NCBI RefSeq assembly: GCF_003434305.1
Contig: NZ_QKKX01000009.1
Location: forward strand, 434,001 to 498,000
Direction of reading: 5' to 3'
DNA from: Micromonospora sp. MW-13
Lineage (GTDB): Bacteria > Actinomycetota > Actinomycetes > Mycobacteriales > Micromonosporaceae
DNA: 64,000 nt
The translations under genes and the position numbers were made by a program. The notes below the pieces were generated by a model, which saw only the letters and a list, made by a program, of their open reading frames with translations, made no database searches and was not told where the DNA came from. Shown here piece by piece: positions 1-8,606 of the stretch; positions within the stretch are counted from its first letter, which is position 1, and each line of letters opens with the position of its first letter.

Positions 1-639
1 GAAGTCGGGCGCCAGCGCGGCCACCTGCGGTACGTCGCCCAGCAGGCCGGGGGAGAGGCCCAGCGAACGGGCCAGCGCGGCCACCCGCCGGTTGAACAGC
101 AACTGGTCGTCGAAGTCCAGGGCAAGGCCGGGCCGGTGGGCGTACCCGTCGGCGTCGGCCAGCGCCACCGCGCCGAAGCCCTTGCCCCGGCAGAGTCGGA
201 ACCGGTCGGCGAGGATCGGTGCCAGCACGTCCCACTGCCGGACGTCCACCCAGCGGGTGTCCGGCCGTGGCCCGGCCCCGCCGCGCACCGCCGCCGGGTA
301 GCGGTCGGCGTCCGGGTCGGTCCGGGTGTACGAGCCGACGGCGACCTGACAGATCAGCCGGCGGTCCCGGGCGCGCAACGCCGAGGTCTCGGTGGCGGTG
401 GTACGCACCGGGTCGAGCAGGAACACGTCCGCGTCCACTGTGCTGTCGAGCGGCCCGGTCAGTTGCCACTGCCAGCGCCAGTGTCGGGCCGAGCCGGCCG
501 GCCACGGGGTGGGTGCGCCCGGCGGGAGCAGGTCCGCCCGGCAGCCGTACGCCGCCGTGAGCAGCGTCACCGCGACGAGTGACCGCAGCATCCGGCGCGG
601 TCCACGCCCGATGCCGGGCGAGCGCAGCCGGATCCGCAT
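1..639 (-). CDS. GH114-like (polygalactosaminidase-fold) secreted lipoprotein, 3' end outside window
   Basis: The first 213 residues are visible; the gene runs off the left edge. The N-terminus has an arginine-rich stretch, a hydrophobic segment and a lipobox-like AAYGC, so a lipoprotein signal peptide with Cys33 as the anchor is likely. An internal ATG at codon 17 would also give a normal signal peptide, but the first ATG has GGGAG about 7 nt upstream. The mature part starts RHWRWQWQL, then GFGAVALADADGY and a Tyr/Asn-rich helix. This matches the TIM-barrel GH114 family (endo-alpha-1,4-polygalactosaminidase). The family usually has acidic residues and Asn in a GFDxVexDNVDGY loop; here several are Ala, so the enzyme may be inactive or altered. 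The family call is from memory of the profile. Confidence 0.66.
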   Translation of the reverse strand, partial: MRIRLRSPGIGRGPRRMLRSLVAVTLLTAAYGCRADLLPPGAPTPWPAGSARHWRWQWQLTGPLDSTVDADVFLLDPVRTTATETSALRARDRRLICQVAVGSYTRTDPDADRYPAAVRGGAGPRPDTRWVDVRQWDVLAPILADRFRLCRGKGFGAVALADADGYAHRPGLALDFDDQLLFNRRVAALARSLGLSPGLLGDVPQVAALAPDF

Positions 640-782
640 CGGCAGCTCCCGGGTAGCGGGCGGCCCCCGGCCGCCCGGTCGGGTCCGCCGCCCCCACGTA
701 CCGCCTCGGCGGGCCTCACCCGGTGCAACGAGCGGGCTCCCGCGACGACTCGCCCGGGCCGCAGGGGGTCAGCGCCGCCGCC

Positions 783-2138
783 TCAGCGCGGGGTGCCGAA
801 GTCCTGCGTCCAGTACGGCCCGTTGCTGCTGGCCACGCCGACGCCGATCTGGGTGAACGAGCAGTTCAGGATGTTGGCCCGGTGCCCGGAACTGTTCATC
901 CAGGCGTCCATCACCGCGGCCGGGGTCTGCTGGTTCCAGGCCACGTTCTCGCCGTACGCCCGCCACGAGTACCCGACCCGGTCGAGCCGCTCGCCGACGT
1001 CGCTGCCGTCGCTGCCGTCGTGCGACATCTTGCGGTGGTCGGCCTGGTCCTGGCTGTGCGCCTGGGCGGCGGCCGTCAGCTTGCTGTTGATCTTCAGCGC
1101 GCCGCAGCCGGCCTTGGCCCGCTCGGCGTTGACCAGGTCGACGACCTGCTGCGCCTGGCTGCTGGCACCCATCCCGGCGGCGCTGCGGGACGTCGTCGCC
1201 GGGGTGCTGCGCTGGTTGCTCCGCGACGCGGCCGTGGACCGGCTGGGCCCCGGCGTCGGCTTGCCGGTCCGGCTCGGCGTGGCCGACGGGCGGGCGGTGG
1301 ACGCACCCGGCGAGGGCGTGGCTGCGGCGCCACCCGGGCCGGACGCGGCGTCGGGGTCGGCCGGCGCGGCGACCGGAGCGTCAGCGGCGGCCCGGTCGGT
1401 CCGCAGGTCGTCCCCGCCGGGCAGGGGCAGGGCGCCGACGCCGAGGCTGACCACGAGCGTGGCCGCCGCGGCGGCCCCGCCGATCAGCAGCGGGCGCGGG
1501 AGCCGGCGGGCCGGCCGGTGCCGCCCCTCGCCGCCGGTCGGGGCGTCCCCGGCCCGGTCTTCCCGGTACGCCGTGCGGCCGGCCCGCGGCCCGTCGGCCG
1601 CCGACGCGGCGCGCCCGACGACCGGCACGATTCGGGTGCGCTCCGCCTCCCCCGCCCCGTCGGCCGGCTGGCCGTGCCACGGTCCGGTCGGCTGGTCGTG
1701 CCAGCGTCCGGCCGGTTCGTCCTGCCATGGTCCGGTCGGCTGGCCGTGCCACGGTCCGGTCGGCTGGTCGTACCGCCGTCCGGTCGGTTCGTCGCGCCAC
1801 GGCTCGGCGTCGGGCCGCCACGGCTCGCCCGCCGGCCGTCGCGGCCCGCCCGCGGGCTGCCGCCGCCCGGTGGGCTCCTCCCGCCAGGGCTCGTCGCCCG
1901 GTCGCTCCCACCGCGCGGTGGGCGGCGGCGCCCAGGGCCGGTGGACGGGCTCCGCCCGGTGCGGATCGGCCGCTCGGCGGTCGCCCGGCTGGTCCGGCTC
2001 GTCCCCGAACAGGTACGCCGACCGCGGTTCGGGCCGGTCGGTCAGCCAGGCCGGCTCGCCGGCCGGGAAGTCCTGGCGGCGGCGGGCGCCCTCCGGGTCG
2101 GTCGGGTCGGTCGAGCCGTACACGCCTGTCGCCTCCAC
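783..2138 (-). CDS. CAP/SCP-domain extracellular protein with long disordered N-terminus
   Basis: A 451-residue, three-part protein. Residues 1 to about 210 are charged, proline/glycine-rich and probably cytoplasmic, with four PTGPW-type repeats at about 126-154. A single membrane segment follows (about 214-237, LLIGGAAAAATLVVSLGVG). After a Pro/Thr/Ser-rich spacer, residues about 330-451 form a CAP (SCP/PR-1-like) domain with the SHDGSDGSDVGERL, YGENVAW and SSGHRANILN motifs that carry the conserved His, Glu and second His. Bacterial CAP proteins are secreted or surface-exposed; their substrates are mostly unknown. GTG2138 lacks a good Shine-Dalgarno, while GGAGG precedes GTG2123 by 8 nt, so the protein may start five residues later. 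It is divergent from the coiled-coil gene at 2496. Confidence 0.85.
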   Translation of the reverse strand: MEATGVYGSTDPTDPEGARRRQDFPAGEPAWLTDRPEPRSAYLFGDEPDQPGDRRAADPHRAEPVHRPWAPPPTARWERPGDEPWREEPTGRRQPAGGPRRPAGEPWRPDAEPWRDEPTGRRYDQPTGPWHGQPTGPWQDEPAGRWHDQPTGPWHGQPADGAGEAERTRIVPVVGRAASAADGPRAGRTAYREDRAGDAPTGGEGRHRPARRLPRPLLIGGAAAAATLVVSLGVGALPLPGGDDLRTDRAAADAPVAAPADPDAASGPGGAAATPSPGASTARPSATPSRTGKPTPGPSRSTAASRSNQRSTPATTSRSAAGMGASSQAQQVVDLVNAERAKAGCGALKINSKLTAAAQAHSQDQADHRKMSHDGSDGSDVGERLDRVGYSWRAYGENVAWNQQTPAAVMDAWMNSSGHRANILNCSFTQIGVGVASSNGPYWTQDFGTPR

Positions 2139-2352
2139 GGGTCGGTTGCGGACCGGGCTGAACCTACGGGTGCGGCGCGAGCTGCGGCAACGTGGCTAAG
2201 GAAGAGTTAAGCGAATCCGACTCGCACGAGTGGTCCCTTCCGGTGATCCCGGGCGTACAGTTAGCACGTCCGGACAGAGCGTGTCCGTGCCTGGTGGCAG
2301 CCCCCGACAAGTGGACCGGCCGACGTGGAGATGATCTACGGCCTGCGGCAAC

Positions 2353-2382
2353 TTGACGAATGCGGGGTTGTCGGCTCAATAT
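2353..2382 (+). promoter_or_regulatory. Vegetative-type promoter for the coiled-coil gene, in the 357-bp divergent gap
   Basis: TTGACG at 2353-2358 and CAATAT at 2377-2382 are separated by 18 bp, a near-consensus actinobacterial sigma-70-like promoter facing right. Transcription would begin near 2389 and leave a leader of about 107 nt before ATG2496. A TAGGTT hexamer at 2166-2161 on the other strand may drive the CAP gene. I see nothing else coding in 2139-2495. Confidence 0.5.
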
Positions 2383-2495
2383 GTAGGTGTCGCCAGTCGC
2401 GCCCGGCCATGCCCAGAATCGCTGGGAATGGCAGCCGCGAACGAGTGGGCGCGCGTTGGACCGGCCTTTCCGGCAGCGCATATCAAGGAGTCAGC

Positions 2496-2690
2496 ATGGC
2501 GAAGGCCCTCTACGGCCACGTAGGTGCAGCGCCCGATCGGCGTCTGCTCGACGAGGTCACCCGACTGCGGTCCAGGGTTCAGGCACTGGAGTTCGAGATC
2601 ACGCGCCTGCGTGCCGAGAATGATCGGCTCGCGGCGGCTGCGGCGGAGGCGGACGATCTGCTCCGTCTGGCCGAGCCGGCGCTGACCTGA
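2496..2690 (+). CDS. Small coiled-coil protein, 64 aa, unknown function
   Basis: The ATG is preceded by AAGGAG with good spacing, and this start was preferred over an in-frame upstream start at 2325. After a short N-terminus (MAKALYGHVG), residues about 15-60 form one charged amphipathic helix with leucine heptads (LLDEVTRLRSRVQALEFEI, then LRAENDRL), so the protein should form a dimeric coiled coil. There is no signal peptide, membrane segment or catalytic motif. I recognise it only as the kind of small coiled-coil protein conserved in Micromonosporaceae. It has its own promoter and is followed by a hairpin, so it is probably monocistronic. Confidence 0.78.
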   Translation: MAKALYGHVGAAPDRRLLDEVTRLRSRVQALEFEITRLRAENDRLAAAAAEADDLLRLAEPALT

Positions 2691-2730
2691 TCTCCGGTTG
2701 TCAGACAACTGAATCGCACCACGCGAAATC

Positions 2731-2758
2731 GCGCGCCGACACTTATGTGCCGGCGCGC
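2731..2758 (+). terminator. Hairpin terminator after the coiled-coil gene
   Basis: Arms 2731-2742 and 2747-2758 pair over 12 positions with one A/C mismatch and a TTAT loop. There is no T tract, which is usual for actinobacterial hairpin terminators. It lies 40 bp after the stop codon. Confidence 0.6.
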
Positions 2759-2998
2759 AGCCATGTCCGGGCCATTTTCCGGCCACCATTTCCCGATCTT
2801 GAATAATTGATCAAGGTGCGGCCCGGCGATCCGTCCGATCCGTACCGGTGACGCCCGGTGCCGGTCGTGAGCGCCGGTGGCCGACGGCCGCCCGGGGCGG
2901 GTCGCGTGCCCGGCCCCCGGCGACGCCGGGTTAGTCTGCGGGTTCAGCAGGTCCGCGCAGCCCACGACGGTCGGCGACCACCGACGAGGATCGAGAAG

Positions 2999-5900
2999 GT
3001 GTATCTCAAGAGCCTGACGGTGAAGGGGTTCAAGTCCTTCGCCTCCGCGACGACGCTGAAGCTGGAGCCCGGGATCACCTGCGTGGTGGGCCCGAACGGC
3101 TCCGGCAAGTCCAACGTCGTCGACGCCATCGCCTGGGTGCTCGGCGAGCAGGGCGCCAAGGCGCTGCGCGGCGGCAAGATGGAGGACGTCATCTTCGCCG
3201 GCACCGCCGGCCGGGCGCCGCTGGGCCGGGCCGAGGTCACCCTCACCATCGACAACACCGACGGCGCGCTGCCGATCGAGTACACCGAGGTCTCGATCAC
3301 CCGCCGGATGTTCCGCTCCGGTGAGAGCGAGTACGAGATCAACGGCGACTCCTGCCGCCTGCTCGACATCCAGGAGTTGCTGTCCGACTCCGGCATCGGC
3401 CGGGAGATGCACATCATCGTCGGGCAGGGCCGGCTCGACGGCATGCTGCACGCCAAGCCGGAGGACCGGCGGTCGTTCATCGAGGAGGCGGCCGGCGTCC
3501 TCAAGCACCGCAAGCGCAAGGAGAAGGCGCTGCGGAAGCTCGACGCGATGCAGACCAACCTCAACCGGCTCACCGACCTCACCGCCGAGCTGCGCCGCCA
3601 GCTCAAGCCGCTGGGCCGGCAGGCCGAGGTGGCCCGGCGGGCCGCCGCGATCCAGGCCAACCTGCGCGACGCCCGGCTGCGGCTGCTCGCCGACGACCTG
3701 GCCACCCTGCGCGCCACCCTGGACAGGGAGATCGCCGACGAGAGCGCCCTGCGCGAGCGACGGGAGCAGGTCGAGGCGGAGCACACCGAGGTGCAGGGCC
3801 GGCTCGGTGAGCTGGAGGCGGCGCTGGCCGAGGACGCCCCGCTGCTGGCCGCCGCCCAGGACACCTGGTACAAGCTCTCCGCACTGTCCGAGCGGTTCCG
3901 CTCCATCGAGCAGCTCGCCCGGGAGCGGCTGCGCCACCTCAGCGCCACCGGCGACGACGAGCGCCCCGGCCGCGACCCCGACCAACTGGAGGCCGAGGCC
4001 GAGCGGGTGCACGAGCAGGAGGAGGAGCTGCGGGCGGCGCTGACCGACGACCAGATCCGGCTCGCCGAGGCCGTCGAGCACCGGCAGGAGCTGGAACGGC
4101 AGCTCGCCGCCGCCGAGCGGGAGCTGGTCGCGGCGGCCAAGGCCATCGCCGACCGGCGGGAGGGACTGGCCCGGCTCACCGGGCAGGTGAACTCGGCGCG
4201 GGCCCGCACCACCAGCGCCGGGGAGGAGATCGACCGGCTCGCCGCCGCGCATGCCGACGCCCTGGCCCGTGCCGAGCAGGCGCAGGCCGACCTGGACGCG
4301 GTGGCCGAGCAGTCCACCGAGGCCGACCGGGACAACGCCGACCTCGACGCCCGGCACGCCGAGGCCGTCGCGGTGCAGGAACGGGCGCAGGCCGCCGTCC
4401 GGGCCCTCGCCGACGCCGAACGGGCCGCCGAGAAGGACGCCGCCACGCAGAAGGCCCGCGAGGAGGCGCTCGCCATGGGCCTGCGCCGCAAGGACGGCGC
4501 GGGCGCGCTGCTCGCCCGCGCCGACGAGGTGCCCGGCCTGCTCGGCAGCCTCGCCGGGCTGCTCACCGTCGCCCCCGGCCACTCCGCGGCGCTCGCCGCC
4601 GCGCTCGGCGGGCTCGCCGACGCGGTCGCCGTCAGCGGCGTCGACGAGGCCGTCGAGGCGATGCGGCTGCTGAAGATCTCCGACGCCGGCCGGGCCGGAC
4701 TGCTGGTCGGCAGCCCTGCCGGGCCGGGCATGACCGGGCCGGCCGACGCGCTGCGCCCGAAGCTGCCCGAGCACGCCCGCTGGGCCCCCGACCTGGTCGA
4801 GTGCTCCGCCGAGCTGCGCCCGGCCGTGCACCGGGCGCTGCGCGACGTGGTGCTGGTCGACGACCTCGCCGCCGCGTCCGAGCTGGTCGCCGGCAACCCC
4901 GAGCTGCGCGCGGTCACCGTGGACGGAGACGTGGTCGGGGCGTACGCGGCGGCCGGCGGGTCGGCCAAGGCGCCCAGCTTCATCGAGGTGCAGGCCGCCG
5001 TGGAGGAGGCCCGGGCCAACCGGCTCGCCGCCGAACGGGCCGCCGCCGAGCTGCGCGACCAGCTCGTCGAGGCGCGCGCCGAGGTGGCCGCCGCGAAGGA
5101 GGCGGTGCAGCACGCGGCCGCCGCGAAGCGGGAGGCCGAGAGCCACCGCAACGCCGCCGCCCGCCGGCTCGCCGAGCTGGGGGCCGCCGCCCGGTCGGCG
5201 CAGGCGGAGACCGACCGGCTCGGCGACTCCCGGTCCCGCGCCGAGGCGGCCCGGGAACGCGACCTGACCGCCCTGGCCGAGCTGGCGGAGCGGCTCCGGC
5301 TGGCCGAGGCCACCCCGATCGACGCCGAGCCGTCCACCGAGGAGCGGGACCAGCTCGCCGCCATGGTGCCGCAGGCCCGGCAGAACGAGATGGAGGTCCG
5401 GCTCGCGGTGCGTACCGCCGAGGAACGGGTCTCCTCGATCGCCGGCCGGGCCGACTCGCTGCGCCGGCAGGCCACCGCCGAGCGGGCCGCGCGGGAGCGC
5501 GCGGCGGCCCGCCGGGCCGCCCGGGCCCGGGGCGCTGACATCGCCCGCGCCGTGGCCGGCGGCGCCCGCGAGGCGTTGACCCGGCTGACCACCTCGATCG
5601 CGCGGGCCGAGGAGCACCGCGATGCCGTGGCGCGCGAACGCGCCGCCCGGGAGGCCGAGCTGTCCGAGGTACGCGGCGCGGCCAAGCGCCTCGGCGCGGA
5701 GCTGGAGCGGCTGACCAGCCAGGTGCACCGGGACGAGGTGGCCCGCGCCGAGCAGCGGCTGCGCATCGAGCAGCTGGAGGCCAAGGCCGCCGAGGACTTC
5801 GGCCTGGACGTGGAGACCCTGGTCGCCGAGTACGGCCCGCACCAGCCCGTACCGCCGACCCAGGCGGACGTGGCGGCGGCCGAGCGGGACGGGCTGCCGG

Positions 5901-6607
5901 TGCCCGAGCCGGTCCGCTACGAGCGCCCGGTGCAGGAGAAGCGGGCCGCCAAGGCGGAGCGCGAGCTGGCCCTGCTCGGCAAGGTGAACCCGCTCGCGCT
6001 GGAGGAGTTCGCCGCGCTGGAGGAGCGCTTCAAGTTCCTCTCCGAGCAGTTGGAGGACCTCAAGGCCACCCGGCGGGACCTGCTCACCGTGGTCAAGGAC
6101 GTCGACGATCGGATCCTGGAGGTCTTCGCCAGCGCGTTCGAAGACACCGCCCGGGAGTTCGAGCAGGTGTTCACCGTGCTCTTCCCCGGCGGGGAGGGCC
6201 GGCTGATCCTCACCGAGCCCGACGACCTGCTCAGCACCGGCGTGGAGGTGGAGGCCCGCCCGCCGGGCAAGAAGATCAAGCGGCTGTCCCTGCTCTCCGG
6301 CGGCGAGCGGTCGCTGACCGCGGTGGCCATGCTGGTGGCGATCTTCCGGGCCCGGCCCAGCCCGTTCTACATCATGGACGAGGTGGAAGCGGCCCTCGAC
6401 GACGTCAACCTGGGCCGGCTGATCACGTTGCTGGCCCAGTTGCGGGAGAAGAGCCAGCTCATCGTGATCACCCATCAGAAGCGGACGATGGAGATCGCCG
6501 ACGCCCTCTACGGGGTGACCATGCGCAGCGGGGTCACCCAGGTGATCAGCCAGCGGCTCAACCGGGCCGACGACGAGCGGCACAGCCGCGGCGAGGAGAA
6601 CGAGTAG
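2999..6607 (+). CDS. smc: Chromosome segregation protein SMC
   Basis: 1202 residues, the usual bacterial SMC length. The GTG start at 2999 gives the classical N-terminus MYLKSLTVKGFKSF; the frame stays open upstream, but that part is not SMC-like. Walker A is GPNGSGKS at 31-38, followed by the Q-loop region. Two long coiled-coil arms flank a central hinge (roughly 500-680). The C-terminal head has the ABC signature LSGGERSLTAVAML and Walker B FYIMDEVEAALDD. With ScpA/ScpB, SMC forms the loop-extruding condensin that organises newly replicated origins. The HAD gene overlaps its stop codon by one base, so the two are translationally coupled. A TAGTCT hexamer at 2932-2937 may be the -10 element. 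Confidence 0.98.
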   Translation: MYLKSLTVKGFKSFASATTLKLEPGITCVVGPNGSGKSNVVDAIAWVLGEQGAKALRGGKMEDVIFAGTAGRAPLGRAEVTLTIDNTDGALPIEYTEVSITRRMFRSGESEYEINGDSCRLLDIQELLSDSGIGREMHIIVGQGRLDGMLHAKPEDRRSFIEEAAGVLKHRKRKEKALRKLDAMQTNLNRLTDLTAELRRQLKPLGRQAEVARRAAAIQANLRDARLRLLADDLATLRATLDREIADESALRERREQVEAEHTEVQGRLGELEAALAEDAPLLAAAQDTWYKLSALSERFRSIEQLARERLRHLSATGDDERPGRDPDQLEAEAERVHEQEEELRAALTDDQIRLAEAVEHRQELERQLAAAERELVAAAKAIADRREGLARLTGQVNSARARTTSAGEEIDRLAAAHADALARAEQAQADLDAVAEQSTEADRDNADLDARHAEAVAVQERAQAAVRALADAERAAEKDAATQKAREEALAMGLRRKDGAGALLARADEVPGLLGSLAGLLTVAPGHSAALAAALGGLADAVAVSGVDEAVEAMRLLKISDAGRAGLLVGSPAGPGMTGPADALRPKLPEHARWAPDLVECSAELRPAVHRALRDVVLVDDLAAASELVAGNPELRAVTVDGDVVGAYAAAGGSAKAPSFIEVQAAVEEARANRLAAERAAAELRDQLVEARAEVAAAKEAVQHAAAAKREAESHRNAAARRLAELGAAARSAQAETDRLGDSRSRAEAARERDLTALAELAERLRLAEATPIDAEPSTEERDQLAAMVPQARQNEMEVRLAVRTAEERVSSIAGRADSLRRQATAERAARERAAARRAARARGADIARAVAGGAREALTRLTTSIARAEEHRDAVARERAAREAELSEVRGAAKRLGAELERLTSQVHRDEVARAEQRLRIEQLEAKAAEDFGLDVETLVAEYGPHQPVPPTQADVAAAERDGLPVPEPVRYERPVQEKRAAKAERELALLGKVNPLALEEFAALEERFKFLSEQLEDLKATRRDLLTVVKDVDDRILEVFASAFEDTAREFEQVFTVLFPGGEGRLILTEPDDLLSTGVEVEARPPGKKIKRLSLLSGGERSLTAVAMLVAIFRARPSPFYIMDEVEAALDDVNLGRLITLLAQLREKSQLIVITHQKRTMEIADALYGVTMRSGVTQVISQRLNRADDERHSRGEENE

Positions 6608-7224
6608 TGGCTCGGGAACGTGCGACGGCGCTCCTGGTGGACCTCGACGGGGTGCTGCGGCGCTGGGACCCGGCGGTCGCCGCCGGCGTGGAGCGGGAGT
6701 ACGGCCTCTCGGCGGGGGTGCTCACCGAGATCGCCTCGCAGTGGGGGCGGCTCCAGCCGGTGCTGACCGGCCAGGTCAGCCACGCAGACTGGACGTCCAG
6801 CGTGGCCGACGCGCTGGCCGAGTCGGTCGGCCCGCAGCGGGCCCGGGCGGCGGTGGAGCAGTGGCAGCGCTACCGGGGCGAGGTGGACCCCGGGGTGCTG
6901 GCGTTCGTGCGCGAGGTGCGGGCCGCCGGGGTGCGGGTCGGTCTCGGCACCAACGCCACCGACCTGCTCGACACCGACCTCGCCGCGCTGGGCCTGGTCG
7001 GCGAGCTGGACGTGGTGGTCAACTCCTCGGTCGTCGGGGTGCACAAGCCGGCGAAGGAGTACTTCCAGGCTGCCTGCGCGGCGCTGGAGACATCCCCGGC
7101 CCGGGTGCTCTTCGTCGACGACGAGGACTGGGCGGTCCGGGGCGCCCGGGCCGCCGGGCTGTCGGCGTACCGGTGGGACGGGCCCTCGGGGCTGCGCTAC
7201 CTGCGGGCGGCGCTGGCGTATTGA
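6607..7224 (+). CDS. HAD-superfamily hydrolase
   Basis: 205 residues. The GTG start shares its G with the SMC stop codon (TAGTG). The four HAD motifs are visible: LLVDLDGVL with both catalytic Asp residues (DxD) near the N-terminus, LGTNAT for motif II, GVHKPAKEYF with the motif III Lys, and VLFVDDEDW for the metal-binding motif IV. A helical cap domain lies between motifs I and II. It is probably a small-molecule phosphatase of the phosphoglycolate phosphatase/haloacid dehalogenase-like type; the substrate cannot be read from sequence. Coupling to smc may be positional only. A perfect palindrome directly follows the stop codon. Confidence 0.85.
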   Translation: MARERATALLVDLDGVLRRWDPAVAAGVEREYGLSAGVLTEIASQWGRLQPVLTGQVSHADWTSSVADALAESVGPQRARAAVEQWQRYRGEVDPGVLAFVREVRAAGVRVGLGTNATDLLDTDLAALGLVGELDVVVNSSVVGVHKPAKEYFQAACAALETSPARVLFVDDEDWAVRGARAAGLSAYRWDGPSGLRYLRAALAY

Positions 7225-7226
7225 CC

Positions 7227-7260
7227 CCCGGCGGGCCGTCCGGCCGGACGGCCCGCCGGG
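7227..7260. terminator. Perfect 34-bp palindrome between convergent genes (shared terminator)
   Basis: The arms 7227-7243 and 7244-7260 are exact reverse complements with no spacer. The palindrome sits between the stop of the HAD gene and the stop of the DinB-family gene, so it can end transcription from both sides. In RNA the innermost pairs would open to form the loop. Confidence 0.75.
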
Positions 7261-7270
7261 CGCCGGTCGG

Positions 7271-7792
7271 TCACTCGCCGGTGACCCCGTCGAGGCGTTC
7301 CCGGATCAGGTCGGCGTGGCCGTTGTGCCGGGCGTACTCCTCGATCATGTGCACGTACACCCAGCGCAGGTTGAACGTCCGCTTCTTGGACCCGACCTCG
7401 GTGAACTCCTCGTCGAGGGAGCGGCCGGCGGCGGCGGCCCGGGCCAACTCGACCTCCCGGTGGTACGTGGCGAGGTCGGCCTCGGCGTCGGCGGTGCTGA
7501 CGTCGTGGTCGGCGTCCGGGTGCTCGGGCGTGAAGTACGGGTAGTCGACCCGCTGGCCGGCGAGGTTCTCCCGGAACCACCAGGCCTCCACCTCGGCCAG
7601 GTGCCGCACCAGCCCGAGCAGGGTGAGCGCGGACGGCTCGACGCTCGGCGTACGCAACTGTTCGGCGGTCAGCCCGGCGCACTTGAGCAGCAGGGTCTGC
7701 CGGTGGTAGTCCAGCCAGCCGTCGAGCATGGTGCGCTCGTCGCCGACGTAGGGCTCGTTGGTCCGGGTGATCTCCGGTGCTGTCCAGGTCAT
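7271..7792 (-). CDS. DinB-family (DUF664-type) protein
   Basis: 173 residues from ATG7792, which has AGGA about 7 nt upstream and begins MTWTAPEITRTNEPYVGDER. The body is a four-helix bundle of the DinB/DUF664 kind: LDGWLDYHRQTLL on the first helix, LVRHLAEVEAWWF in the middle and VHMIEEYARHNGHADLIRE at the end, placing the three metal-binding histidines expected for this fold. Family members include thiol-dependent transferases (mycothiol/bacillithiol S-transferase-like) and many uncharacterised proteins. The same frame stays open upstream to 8074 and encodes a truncated UspA domain; the ribosome-binding site and homology limits indicate that DinB starts at 7792. Confidence 0.82.
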   Translation of the reverse strand: MTWTAPEITRTNEPYVGDERTMLDGWLDYHRQTLLLKCAGLTAEQLRTPSVEPSALTLLGLVRHLAEVEAWWFRENLAGQRVDYPYFTPEHPDADHDVSTADAEADLATYHREVELARAAAAGRSLDEEFTEVGSKKRTFNLRWVYVHMIEEYARHNGHADLIRERLDGVTGE

Positions 7793-7870
7793 CGGGTCAT
7801 CCTGGCCGGTGCCCCGACAACCGGCGACCGGATTAACCGGCCGTCCCCGTGAGGTCGCCCGCCGCCCGGC

Positions 7871-8074
7871 GGCCGGCGTGCTGACGAAGACCACCACCAG
7901 CCCGGCGCCCTGCCGCCGGGCCAGCCCCGCCGCGTACGCGGCGGCCCGCAGCGAGGTCCGGGTGCCGTCGACGCCGACCAGCACCACCCGGGGCCCGTCC
8001 GTGCCGCGTTCGAAGGGCAGCGGTCGGACCCGCGGGCCGTAGTCCTCCCGGTCGAGGGGAGCTCCCAGGCTCAT
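7871..8074 (-). pseudogene. N-terminal remnant of a universal stress protein (UspA)
   Basis: Beginning at an ATG at 8074, about 68 residues match the first strand and helix of a UspA domain: PRVVLVGVDGTRTSLRAAAY followed by AAGLARRQGAGLVVVFVSTP. A full UspA domain is about 140 residues and carries a C-terminal GxxGxS ATP-binding motif; that half is absent. The frame then passes, without a stop, through about 26 unrelated codons into the DinB gene. The simplest reading is a deletion that removed the second half of a usp gene and joined it to the dinB upstream region. An expressed 267-residue fusion is possible but less likely, because DinB keeps its own start signals. Confidence 0.55.
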
Positions 8075-8131
8075 GGTCGGCTCCTCACTGTCGCTCGCCG
8101 GCGCGGACCACCGCCGCGCCCGTCCCGGCGT

Positions 8132-8575
8132 TCAGTCGATGGCGTCGTTGAACCGGCGCAACAACCGGCCGAAGTCCTCCACGTCCCGTTTCGGCCAGCT
8201 CTCCACGATCCGCCGGAACTCCGCGAGCCGGGACGACCGGGCGGCGTCGAACCGGTGCTGCCCCTCCTCGGTCAGGCTGAGCTGGAACGCCCGCCGGTCG
8301 TCCGGGTCCGGCTCCCGGCGCACCAGCCCGAGCCCCTCCAGGCCGTTGATCTGCCGGCTCAGCGTCCCCTTGCTGATGCCGAGCCGGGCGGCCAGGTCGG
8401 TCAACCGGATCGCGTCGGACCGGCGCAGCCACAGCAGCAGCCCGTACGCGTTCGGCTCCAGGTTGGGGTGCACCTCCTTGGCGACCTCCCAGGACAGCGA
8501 GCGGCCCCGGCGCAGCAGCGCGGTCAGTTCGTGCTCCACGGCCCGCAGGGTGTCCGGAAGGTGATCATCGTCCAC
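8132..8575 (-). CDS. MarR-family transcriptional regulator
   Basis: 147 residues. The helix-turn-helix and wing are clear: IRLTDLAARLGISKGTLSRQ (recognition helix), then INGLEGLGLVRREPDPDDRR with the conserved wing Asp/Arg pair and QLSLTEEGQ. The N- and C-terminal helices would form the dimer interface. MarR proteins usually bind operators near their own gene and release on binding a small ligand; no operator palindrome could be assigned. The GTG at 8575 has no Shine-Dalgarno, and a TACCCT hexamer lies 6 nt upstream of it, so the transcript is probably leaderless. Neighbours are the DinB/UspA remnant downstream and the PhoD-like gene upstream, all on the same strand. Confidence 0.9.
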   Translation of the reverse strand: MDDDHLPDTLRAVEHELTALLRRGRSLSWEVAKEVHPNLEPNAYGLLLWLRRSDAIRLTDLAARLGISKGTLSRQINGLEGLGLVRREPDPDDRRAFQLSLTEEGQHRFDAARSSRLAEFRRIVESWPKRDVEDFGRLLRRFNDAID

Positions 8576-8606
8576 GCCGCAAGGGTACGGCGTACGACAG
8601 CCGGAT

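Noticed and set aside
2579..6583. Very long minus-strand open frame opposite smc
   Set aside because: It is made of Leu/Gly/Arg/Gln-rich low-complexity sequence with no domain. High GC content leaves the complementary frame of smc open.
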